This document shows, piece after piece, positions 22,048-28,910 of a stretch of 40,802 nucleotides of DNA. A model generated the notes under the pieces. The model saw nothing but the letters and a program-made list of their open reading frames with translations, ran no database searches and was not told where the DNA came from. Position 1 is the stretch's first letter. Each line of letters begins with the position of its first letter. A program made the translations under genes and the position numbers. The DNA is from Candidatus Taylorbacteria bacterium RIFCSPHIGHO2_02_FULL_44_12 (GTDB taxonomy: Bacteria > Patescibacteriota > Minisyncoccia > Phycocordibacterales > PALSA-1337), in contig MHRM01000012.1 of the NCBI GenBank assembly GCA_001822575.1, positions 6,846 to 47,647 on the forward strand, given 5' to 3'.

Positions 22048-23184
22048 TCAAATCTCCTCCCTAAGCAGTCTATGATATTTATTGAGAAGAAATGAAACAG
22101 GAAAGAAGGGCATCCAAGCATTGATAATCTTTCTCAAGATTCTTGATTTTACAAAAGCCCATCCACGCATTCTGTTTGTCAGATTACGAGCAATCCTCAC
22201 TCTTTTTTTCCTTTTATCTTGATAGGCTCGCAAAGCCACTTTGAGCGAGTATATATCACCTACCTTCATAAGCTCTCCTGCTAAGACATACCCATCCTCC
22301 ATTGCCATGGAAGCACCAAGTCCAGCATGAGGTTCGAAGCCATGAGCGGCATCACCGACAAGAACCACATTTCCTTTTACTATATTTTTCATTTTGATAT
22401 GAGAAAAATCGCTTGGAATGAAATCCCTATCCTCTAGCATATCAATAAAACCACCTATTCTCACTTGACCTTTAAATGCTACTTTCAATCGGTTTTTCCG
22501 ATGTTCCACATCATCCCATATAGAATGCTTAACTGGAGCACTCAATATTGCAAGAGTCTTGTCTTTGAGGTCAAACATTCCGACAAATTCATTCGGTTCA
22601 ATATATTCAGTTATTGTATTTCTATCCTTAAATGAATTATCAACCCATGCATACCACACTCTCCAGTCATCAAACTTCTCAATACCCTGACCAAAGACCT
22701 TTGAACGAACCTCGGAATGAATACCGTCCGATCCAACAACAAGGTCGTATTCCCTTTCTTCTCCCGAACTGAATGTAACTTTTACTTTATTAGATCTCTG
22801 GATAATTTGTTTTATATTAATTCCAAATAATATTTTTTCCTCACCTACCAAATCTATGAGCATAGTATGCAAAACTGTACGACTTATATTGGTGTGAGCC
22901 ATTCCATATTCTGAATAAAAATTTGAGAGATTATACTTTCTCAACAGATTTCCATTACCGTCACGGACACAATAATAATTTACAGGACATCCAGCCTTAT
23001 CAAACGCTTCTGCTATTCCCAATTTCTCCAATATTCTTCTTCCATTGTTCCATATACAAAGTGAATAGCCTTGGCTTTTGATTGTGGAAGATTTTTCAAT
23101 AAGATCATATTCTATTGACGATTCTTTCAAGAAACCCGCCAATGTCAGTCCGCCTATTCCCGCTCCAACAACTAAGATTCTCAT
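22048..23184 (-). CDS. FAD-dependent monooxygenase (UbiH/PHBH family)
   Basis: 378 aa. Rossmann start ILVVGAGIGGLTLAGFL with GxGxxG at residues 7-12, the DG motif VVGSDGIHSEVR, and the GD motif VLVGDAAHGFEPHAGLGASMAMEDG, all diagnostic of class A flavoprotein hydroxylases that oxidise aromatic or polyketide-like substrates with NAD(P)H and O2. The C-terminal third has a basic region (KRKKRVRIARNLTNRMRG). The coding sequence is visibly richer in A and T than ftsZ and trxB on either side, with many AAA, AAT and ATA codons. It stands alone, convergent with ftsZ. Both the function (oxygen-dependent tailoring in a reduced genome) and composition suggest recent acquisition. Substrate unknown. A TATAAT lies about 40 nt upstream of the ATG. 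Confidence 0.88.
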   Translation of the reverse strand: MRILVVGAGIGGLTLAGFLKESSIEYDLIEKSSTIKSQGYSLCIWNNGRRILEKLGIAEAFDKAGCPVNYYCVRDGNGNLLRKYNLSNFYSEYGMAHTNISRTVLHTMLIDLVGEEKILFGINIKQIIQRSNKVKVTFSSGEEREYDLVVGSDGIHSEVRSKVFGQGIEKFDDWRVWYAWVDNSFKDRNTITEYIEPNEFVGMFDLKDKTLAILSAPVKHSIWDDVEHRKNRLKVAFKGQVRIGGFIDMLEDRDFIPSDFSHIKMKNIVKGNVVLVGDAAHGFEPHAGLGASMAMEDGYVLAGELMKVGDIYSLKVALRAYQDKRKKRVRIARNLTNRMRGWAFVKSRILRKIINAWMPFFPVSFLLNKYHRLLREEI

Positions 23185-23255
23185 ATTTTCTTCAAAATAT
23201 TTCGCGGCCCTTAAGGATATCTTTTATTATACAATAATAGCAAATAGATAAAAAT

Positions 23256-23263
23256 GCTACAAT
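23256..23263 (+). promoter_or_regulatory. Extended -10 element of the trxB-like gene
   Basis: TGC TACAAT with TACAAT at 23258-23263, 9 nt before the ATG at 23273. No convincing -35. The leader would be about 2 nt. Confidence 0.45.
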
Positions 23264-23272
23264 GAGCGAGCT

Positions 23273-24211
23273 ATGAAATACGATCTAGCTATCATCGGGG
23301 GAGGCCCAGCCGGAGCGGCGGCCGGGGTCTATGCCGCCCGCAAAAGACTCAAGACCATATTTATCACCAAGGACTGGAATGGTCAAAGCGCTGTCTCCGA
23401 CGGCATAGAAAACTGGATCGGCGATATAAAAATATCAGGGCCTGAACTGGCCAAAAAACTGGAAGCTCATCTCAAGGCTTATTCTGAAAATGTTGTTGAT
23501 ATCCGCGAGGGAGAGCTCTGCCAAAACATTTCCGGTTCAGCCCCCTCTTTCAAAATCAAAACAAACAAAGATATCTATGAAGCCAAAACCATTCTAGTAA
23601 CGACCGGAAGTCATCGCAGGTCTCTAGATATTCCCGGAGCGGCCAAATATGAAAATAAAGGCCTGACATATTGCGCCACCTGCGATGGCCCCCTTTTTGA
23701 CAGCCAAGATGTAGTGGTAGTCGGTGGCGGCAATGCCGGCTTTGAGAGCGCCGCCCAACTCTTATCGTATTGCAAAAGCGTTACTCTGCTCAACCGTAGC
23801 AATACCTTCAAGGCAGATCCGGCAACCATAGAAAAAGTCTTGGCCAACCCGAAGATGAGAGCTGTCAAAAACGCTGTCCCCAAAGAGATCAAAGGAGACA
23901 AATTTGTAACTTCTCTGATCTATGCAGATTCTAGTTCAAACAAAGACGCCGAGCTCGCTGTTACTGGAATATTCGTGGAGATCGGTTCTCTGCCCAATAC
24001 AGATTTTGTCAAAGAATTTGTCATTATGGATCAATACAATCAGATCGTTGTTGATCCCAGGAATCAACGATCATCTACCATCGGCATTTGGGCCGCTGGC
24101 GACTGTACCGATGGTCTCTATCACCAAAACAATATCGCCGCCGGCGACGCCATAAAAGCTATTGAGGATATTTACCTGGAATTACATACCAAAAAGAATT
24201 ATGTGTCATAA
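23273..24211 (+). CDS. Thioredoxin reductase-like flavoprotein
   Basis: 312 aa. FAD-binding IIGGGPAGAAAGVYAARK at the N-terminus, redox pair YCATCDGP (C134, C137), nucleotide-binding GGGNAGFESAAQLL (151-164), and a C-terminal FAD motif GIWAAGDCTDG. The usual NADPH-selecting HRRxxxRA segment is replaced by LLNRSNTFKADP, so NADPH preference is doubtful; other donors, as in deeply branched or ferredoxin/flavin-linked TrxB relatives, are possible. Normally it reduces thioredoxin or related thiol proteins. It is a single gene flanked by a divergent monooxygenase and a large inverted repeat. Together with the DsbA-like protein at 31017 it suggests active thiol chemistry. No thioredoxin gene is in the window. 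Confidence 0.88.
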   Translation: MKYDLAIIGGGPAGAAAGVYAARKRLKTIFITKDWNGQSAVSDGIENWIGDIKISGPELAKKLEAHLKAYSENVVDIREGELCQNISGSAPSFKIKTNKDIYEAKTILVTTGSHRRSLDIPGAAKYENKGLTYCATCDGPLFDSQDVVVVGGGNAGFESAAQLLSYCKSVTLLNRSNTFKADPATIEKVLANPKMRAVKNAVPKEIKGDKFVTSLIYADSSSNKDAELAVTGIFVEIGSLPNTDFVKEFVIMDQYNQIVVDPRNQRSSTIGIWAAGDCTDGLYHQNNIAAGDAIKAIEDIYLELHTKKNYVS

Positions 24212-24221
24212 GATCGTGTGA

Positions 24222-24397
24222 GCAAACTTTAATAGTATTTTGTGAGCCGAGTACTTGTTTGAGCGTCGTGGACGATTGTTAGGTATGCGAAGGCTTTTGA
24301 TATGGACAAGATAATATCTTGTTACTCCAAGCCGAGCAGACCTTACAATACGTCAGACGCGAGTCACGCAGGCTCACAAAATACTATTAAAGTTTGC
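24222..24397. repeat. 176-nt nested inverted repeat with perfect 27-bp ends
   Basis: Perfect terminal arms at 24222-24248 (starting GCAAACTTTAATAGTATTTT) and 24371-24397. Inside are partially complementary middle arms (GCGTCGTGGACGATTGTTAGG against ACCTTACAATACGTCAGACGC) and a central hairpin ACAAGATA/TATCTTGT (24306-24322). It fills the gap between convergent trxB-like and pilin genes and contains no ORF of note. It looks MITE-like and may terminate both transcripts. Confidence 0.85.
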
Positions 24398-24418
24398 GAA
24401 ACATATTATAACTAACCG

Positions 24419-24865
24419 TCACCAAACATCCTGACTAATAACTAATATAGAATTATCACTAATCCTGACTGATCTTTTACCAAACTTCCGAATACCAGAA
24501 AGGGCAGCAGTGACTGAAATTTCAACATCATAAGATGAAAGATCAGGATTGGGATTGATCACTGAAACTTCACAGCCCAGAGATCGTATTGTTGTAGTCC
24601 CATTCATGAAGAAATCCTTGGCCAGGCTAACAGTAGCTGTGTCTAGACAAGAATGAGTATTGAGCTCCACCTGAATACGCATTTCCTTGCGAAAAACGCT
24701 ATCGGCATAGAGGACTGCCGCGGACAAGGTTGACAGAGAAAAAGCCATAGTGCCCGCTGATACCAGAATAACTGCTATCAGCGCAGTAAATCCGCCGGAA
24801 TGATTGTTAAAACGATTGCTAATCCTTGGGAGATGATTGTGATTATGGAGTAACATAAGCATCAT
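24419..24865 (-). CDS. Pilin-associated protein with one N-terminal TM (PilX-like position)
   Basis: 148 aa. After a His/Asn-rich start (MMLMLLHNHNHLPRISNRF) there is GGFTALIAVILVSAGTMAFSLSTLSAAVLYADS. This is a prepilin-like hydrophobic helix following Gly-Phe, but without the Glu at +5. An external domain with two cysteines (HSCLDTA, LGCEVSV) follows and could form a disulfide. PilX/PilV-type minor pilins often have weak methylation motifs. The true start is uncertain because the first 18 residues are of unusual composition and overlap the next upstream gene. It is last in the pilB-pilC cluster. Assignment is by position and topology, not family recognition. Confidence 0.6.
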   Translation of the reverse strand: MMLMLLHNHNHLPRISNRFNNHSGGFTALIAVILVSAGTMAFSLSTLSAAVLYADSVFRKEMRIQVELNTHSCLDTATVSLAKDFFMNGTTTIRSLGCEVSVINPNPDLSSYDVEISVTAALSGIRKFGKRSVRISDNSILVISQDVW

Positions 24866-25043
24866 TAATTTTATGAATTAGTCTAATATCGCCAGTCTGA
24901 ATAATCCAAGCATAAGACAAAAAACCAGACAAAAGCATAGATAACAAAGAGGTGTATATCAACACTTCTATGATAGTCAGACCATTTGATCTTGAATATT
25001 CCAATGGCCGATATTTTTTGATTTTAAGGAAAAAATATTTCAT
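24843..25043 (-). CDS. Short type IV prepilin-like protein
   Basis: 66 aa from the ATG at 25043. A basic leader is followed by NGLTIIEVLIYTSLLSMLLSGFLSYAWII, a clear type III (prepilin) signal: Gly-Leu at the cleavage site and Glu at +5, followed by a hydrophobic helix. The C-terminal part is only about 30 residues (GDIRLIHKINDAYVTP), too short for a full pilin head, so the protein is either a minor pseudopilin fragment or truncated. An upstream frame extension to 25088 would overlap more deeply with the beta-propeller gene, so it is not chosen. It overlaps both neighbours slightly. Confidence 0.65.
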   Translation of the reverse strand: MKYFFLKIKKYRPLEYSRSNGLTIIEVLIYTSLLSMLLSGFLSYAWIIQTGDIRLIHKINDAYVTP

Positions 25044-26421
25044 ATATCTTGGGCATAGCCGCATCCAGGATGTACAAATGATCGCCATCGCAAGTCAAAG
25101 TCCGAGGGAAAGCAGGTAATGAATAAATTTCCGATGAAGTGGAAACCAGAGAACGATTGAATATCATCAATTCTCGCCCAGCCTGCCTCGTAGCCACATA
25201 AGTGTGGTTTTTGTCCATAACAAGACCATAAATACCGCCTGGAATATCCAGAGAAAATGGAGCATCCAAACTGGCTGAAGACAGAGCGGGCCAACTGAAC
25301 AATTCATGGTCCTTGGCAATGTTGAATCCGCCGACCGTCCTGCCAAAACCAAGTGCTCCCTCAAACATAGAAAGGACCTTCCCTTCCTGCCTTTCCCAGC
25401 CAGAAGGTGTCAATAAACTCAATAAAAACGGACGGAATGGATCGGCAATATCTATAACTCTTAATTGCGGGAAATGAGCCGAGGCGATATAGGCTAGAGA
25501 ATTATTGACGGAAATATCACCGACCCGACTACCGATCTCCATTCCAGCAATCTTGATCGGTGCCAGCGGATTTTGAATATCAATAATAGAAAACTCCTGA
25601 CCATCCCACTTCTCGGTACCAAGATATACACGATCAAATCGGCTGAATATACTGCTTCCCCAAGGGAGTGTTGCTGTGGCGTATGGCAGTGGCAAACGGT
25701 ATGTTCGCTCCAAAATCGGAGACTCCAGCCTATCTAGACGAATGATATGAAGCTGTGCCAAAGTGCTAGCCGCCGCCGCAAAAATCCTTTTGCCGACAAT
25801 AGAAAGAGAAACGAGGCCCGGGCCAGTATTCAGTGTGGAAAGAATAGACGGTGAATCTGGATGGCGAATATCAGCAATGATGATATCTGGGTCACTGGCA
25901 GTAGCCGAGTCCGTGGAAATATAAGCTATGCCATTTCGGACTTCCAGATCGGTCAATGGTAAAGAAGGATTAATCGGTAATATGATCCGCCGTATTAACG
26001 GCTGTTGAATCGCAGGAAATAAGCCCTCAAAAGAGCCGATAATTTTATTATTCCTAAAATCCGCCGAACAAAGAGGTGTGCCGGTAGACACAATAAGATT
26101 TGGAAGTACGGGCCTCCTTATAGCAGTGAAAACGAGGTAATCTAAAGTAATATTATTTTCAATCAGATCATTTCCATAAGAATTTTGATTTACAACGCCA
26201 AGACCAGATTGATAATTGTCAATTAGAACTCTCCTATCACGAGCTCGCTCAAATATATTACCCGCGACCAAGTAAGCCTGGGCTATCACAGCTACAAAAA
26301 GAGCCGATAAAGCCAAAGCCAACATTATGTCCATGACGATAAAACCTTTCTTCGGACAAACTGATCCTGGTTCGGATTTGTTGGCAATCCTATCAATGTT
26401 TAAGTACTCTAGAAATATCAT
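25024..26421 (-). CDS. Prepilin-like protein fused to a beta-propeller (LVIVD-type repeats)
   Basis: 465 aa. CPKKGFIVMDIMLALALSALFVAVIAQAYLVAG (residues 22-54) is a prepilin-type signal with Gly-Phe at the cleavage site and Asp instead of Glu at +5. The remaining 400 residues contain repeated blades of the form NGIAYISTDSATASDPDIIIADIRHPDSP, VGKRIFAAAASTLAQLHIIRLDRLESP, FSIIDIQNPLAPI, NSLAYIASAHFPQLRVIDIADPFRPF, KNHTYVATRQAG and DHLYILDAAMP, the LVIVD-like pattern of six or seven blades. Such propellers bind ligands or surfaces. A pilus tip adhesin is an attractive inference. It begins inside the end of pilC (29-nt overlap) and is followed by another prepilin, so all are one operon. Family of the propeller is inferred from repeat pattern. 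Confidence 0.75.
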   Translation of the reverse strand: MIFLEYLNIDRIANKSEPGSVCPKKGFIVMDIMLALALSALFVAVIAQAYLVAGNIFERARDRRVLIDNYQSGLGVVNQNSYGNDLIENNITLDYLVFTAIRRPVLPNLIVSTGTPLCSADFRNNKIIGSFEGLFPAIQQPLIRRIILPINPSLPLTDLEVRNGIAYISTDSATASDPDIIIADIRHPDSPSILSTLNTGPGLVSLSIVGKRIFAAAASTLAQLHIIRLDRLESPILERTYRLPLPYATATLPWGSSIFSRFDRVYLGTEKWDGQEFSIIDIQNPLAPIKIAGMEIGSRVGDISVNNSLAYIASAHFPQLRVIDIADPFRPFLLSLLTPSGWERQEGKVLSMFEGALGFGRTVGGFNIAKDHELFSWPALSSASLDAPFSLDIPGGIYGLVMDKNHTYVATRQAGRELMIFNRSLVSTSSEIYSLPAFPRTLTCDGDHLYILDAAMPKIYEIFFP

Positions 26422-27445
26422 AGATTGGTAACATAATGGATATGGCTATAGCCGCCACGATGCACCCCATGGCCGCCATCATTAGGGGTTCCAGAAGAGC
26501 GGTGGATCTCTTCAATCCATGATCAATATCTCGCCCCAGAATATCGGCCGCCCGAATCAGACAAAGACCCAAAGTGCCCGAAGCTTCTCCTGCCGAAACG
26601 ATCGGGGTAATATAGCCGGGGATAGTCTTGTCGGAAAAAACACGACTCAAAGACCCGCCGCCGGTGATATCAATGACTCCTTTTTCCAGGATATTCCGCA
26701 AAGGCAGGAATGGCAGAACTAGAACAGCGTTTTTATAAGCCAAAATAACCGACATCCCAGATTCAACCAAAGTGCCAGCAGAACGCAAAAATACGGCCAG
26801 AGAATAATCCTGAATGATTCTGCCGATTATCGGTATTGCTTTGAGCAAGCGTTGATATAGATATCTGAAATGTTGATATTTTTTGTAAGCCCAATAAGCT
26901 CCAAAAACGATCAGGAGAACACCAATCACAAACACTAACCCGTAAGACAATAAACCCTCCGATACAGCCATCACTAATCGCGTCAAAAACGGCAAGGGCA
27001 CATTTAGACTTTTGAGCAGCGGAATGATCTGTGGCATGATGCCGCGCATCAACCCAATAGTAATAATGCCAGCGAACAAGGCGATGGTCAGAGGATAGAC
27101 TAGAGCTGATATACATCTTTTTAACAATTCATCTTGGCGCTCCAAGAGAATACGGGCATCGCCAAGAGCTTTGGCCAACAAGCCAGATTTCTGTCCATGC
27201 TGTATGAGACTGACGGATGTGGCAGACATGCCTGTAAATTGGGAAAGAGCCCGCGACAAGGATCCGCCTGATTGGACCATTGCATAGACTTGTCGTAACG
27301 ACCCAGAATGGCCCTTGGAAATACCTTGGAGAGCGGCCTCCAAAGCAGAAGATATCGTAACTCCCGCTGAAATACACAATTCCAACCGCTCCAAAAGAAG
27401 TATGACATCTCTCCGCTTCCAATTTTTATTTCTTATTTTTTTCAT
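26393..27445 (-). CDS. pilC: Type IV pilus inner-membrane platform protein PilC/GspF
   Basis: 350 aa from ATG 27445 (MKKIRNKNWKRRDVILLLERLELCISAGVTISSALEAAL). It has two GspF domains: the first with GGSLSRALSQF and LIQHGQKSGLLAKAL, the second with FLRSAGTLVESGMSVILAYKNAV, GGSLSRVFSDK and PIVSAGEASGTLGLCL. Three membrane regions (about 135-155, 185-215, 325-345) are in the usual places. It forms the membrane platform that couples the PilB motor to pilin extraction. The open frame extends upstream to 27568, but that part lies in a long hairpin repeat, so the internal ATG is used. pilB is upstream. Confidence 0.92.
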   Translation of the reverse strand: MKKIRNKNWKRRDVILLLERLELCISAGVTISSALEAALQGISKGHSGSLRQVYAMVQSGGSLSRALSQFTGMSATSVSLIQHGQKSGLLAKALGDARILLERQDELLKRCISALVYPLTIALFAGIITIGLMRGIMPQIIPLLKSLNVPLPFLTRLVMAVSEGLLSYGLVFVIGVLLIVFGAYWAYKKYQHFRYLYQRLLKAIPIIGRIIQDYSLAVFLRSAGTLVESGMSVILAYKNAVLVLPFLPLRNILEKGVIDITGGGSLSRVFSDKTIPGYITPIVSAGEASGTLGLCLIRAADILGRDIDHGLKRSTALLEPLMMAAMGCIVAAIAISIMLPIYDISRVLKH

Positions 27446-27472
27446 AAAAATAGTATTAGATCCACAAGCCCG

Positions 27473-27611
27473 ACGAACATGTGCCCTGCGCTGCCTCGCA
27501 ATGCGTTTGAGCCCCCGAGAATGACCCCTATTTTGGTCGCTCCCGCGAGCCAAAATAGGGTTTGCCATTCGACGGGGCGACCTTGCGAGGCAGCGCGGGG
27601 CACATGTTCGT
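27473..27611. repeat. 139-nt hairpin of two TAGGG-family repeats in opposite orientation
   Basis: ACGAACATGTGCCC (27473-27486) pairs with GGGCACATGTTCGT (27598-27611), CGCTGCCTCGCAA pairs with TTGCGAGGCAGCG, and CCTATTTTGG (27527-27536) pairs with CCAAAATAGG (27550-27559). The tip TCGC TCCC GCGA continues the stem. The two arms diverge in the middle and correspond to the copies at 36121 (left arm reversed) and 18623 (right arm). It lies between pilB and pilC in one apparent operon. Confidence 0.85.
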
Positions 27612-27625
27612 CTGGTTCTTTGTCT

Positions 27626-28759
27626 TCATGTAGATAAAACTCTAATAATTTCTTCCGGAGTCGTTATACCCCATTGAACTTTTTCGGCTCCATCCTCCGA
27701 CATTGGACGAAAACCATGTGCCGAAGCATATTCTTGGCAGGCTGACAATGATCCAGAATCAGCGATTATCTTCTTCATAGCCTCATCAATAGAGAAAACC
27801 TCGGCTATGATTGACCGACCAGCATAACCACTATGACGACAAACAGTACAGCCAACCCCAAAACACTCACGGCATATAGTCCTGACTAGTCTTTGACCAA
27901 TGATCAATCGAATAGTGGCGGCAATGAGATAACGGTCAACGCCCATATCAACAAGTCTAGTCAAAACTTCAGAGGCTGAACCGGTATGGATGGTAGACAA
28001 AACAAGATGTCCGGTCAGAGCAGTATGGACTGCCACCCGAGCAGTCTCTCTATCACGAATCTCACCGACCATGATGATGTCCGGATCCTGGCGAACGGCC
28101 GCTCTTAACCCGCTTGAAAATGTTACACCGCTTGATTCGCGAGCATGAACTTGTCTAATTCCGGCAATTTCGTACTCTATTGGATCCTCAAGAGTGATGA
28201 TAGATATAGGTTGTCTGGCCTTGATGGATAGACAAGCATGGAGAGTGGTAGTTTTGCCAGAACCAGTCGGTCCGGCCACCAATATCAGTCCTGTAGTGGC
28301 CTGAAGAGCTCTATCAATAGCCTGAACATGCTCCGGAGTAAAACCAAGCCGAGCAAATGACAATTCTGTCAGAGGTCTGGCGGGCAATAGTCTAACCACG
28401 GCATTTTCTCCGTGGTATGTCGGCATGAATGATACACGGACATTGTATAAAGCAGATGCTATACACGCTCTCCAACGACCATCTTGAGGAATGGCATGAA
28501 TATCTGTTCGTGCTCCAGAGAGGATTTTGAGCCTAGCTATCATTTCTTCATGAAAATCCTTAGACAGTACCCCAGCTTCCTCCATCACTCCATCAATACG
28601 CAAACGGATCAAAATATCCTCTATTCGTGGATCAATATGAATATCTGAAGCTCGCGAATGGGCGGCCTGAACAAGGATATCTTCAATGATTTCCATGGCT
28701 GTCTTTGCTTGAATGGGAAACAAAACTTTTAACTCTTTCTTTGTCTGTATTTCATTCAT
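27626..28759 (-). CDS. pilB: Type IV pilus assembly ATPase (PilB/GspE family, short form)
   Basis: 377 aa from ATG 28759. Walker A GPTGSGKTTTLHA (163-175), Asp box DPDIIMVGEIRDRETA, Walker B/His box TGHLVLSTIHTGSA, and a zinc-type tetracysteine CRECFGVGCTVC, which distinguishes GspE/PilB extension ATPases from PilT. The N-terminal domain is shorter than in PilB (typically over 500 aa): the N1 (MshEN) module is missing and the protein begins at the N2/PAS-like part (ASDIHIDPRIEDILIRLRIDG). It drives pilin polymerisation at the PilC platform. The frame's first codon (TTG at 28765) is rejected for the nearby ATG. It heads the cluster on this strand. Confidence 0.92.
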   Translation of the reverse strand: MNEIQTKKELKVLFPIQAKTAMEIIEDILVQAAHSRASDIHIDPRIEDILIRLRIDGVMEEAGVLSKDFHEEMIARLKILSGARTDIHAIPQDGRWRACIASALYNVRVSFMPTYHGENAVVRLLPARPLTELSFARLGFTPEHVQAIDRALQATTGLILVAGPTGSGKTTTLHACLSIKARQPISIITLEDPIEYEIAGIRQVHARESSGVTFSSGLRAAVRQDPDIIMVGEIRDRETARVAVHTALTGHLVLSTIHTGSASEVLTRLVDMGVDRYLIAATIRLIIGQRLVRTICRECFGVGCTVCRHSGYAGRSIIAEVFSIDEAMKKIIADSGSLSACQEYASAHGFRPMSEDGAEKVQWGITTPEEIIRVLST

Positions 28760-28842
28760 AGTCAAAGCCTAACAGTAGAAGATAAAATATCTCTGAATAA
28801 GTGTTAAAGAATAGCCAATAAATCCTTCAAGTTTTGGGAAAA

Positions 28843-28865
28843 CCATGGAGGTCGGACCTCCATGG
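28843..28865. repeat. Perfect AGGTCSGACCT-family palindrome upstream of hisS
   Basis: Arms CCATGGAGGTC and GACCTCCATGG around a single central base, 23 nt. Lies between divergent pilB and hisS, 30 nt upstream of the hisS -10 element, so it could act as an operator-like site or an mRNA-independent cruciform. Confidence 0.8.
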
Positions 28866-28895
28866 TCCTCATACTTCCCCTATCATCCCGTTTTC

Positions 28896-28904
28896 TGCTA
28901 GAAT
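28896..28904 (+). promoter_or_regulatory. Extended -10 promoter of hisS, leaderless
   Basis: TGC TAGAAT, with TAGAAT at 28899-28904, 6 nt before the ATG at 28911. No clear -35. Transcription would begin at the start codon. Confidence 0.55.
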
Positions 28905-28910
28905 GCGTTC

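Noticed and set aside
24222..24397. Insertion sequence
   Set aside because: Inverted ends are excellent, but there is no transposase frame inside; kept as a MITE-like repeat only.
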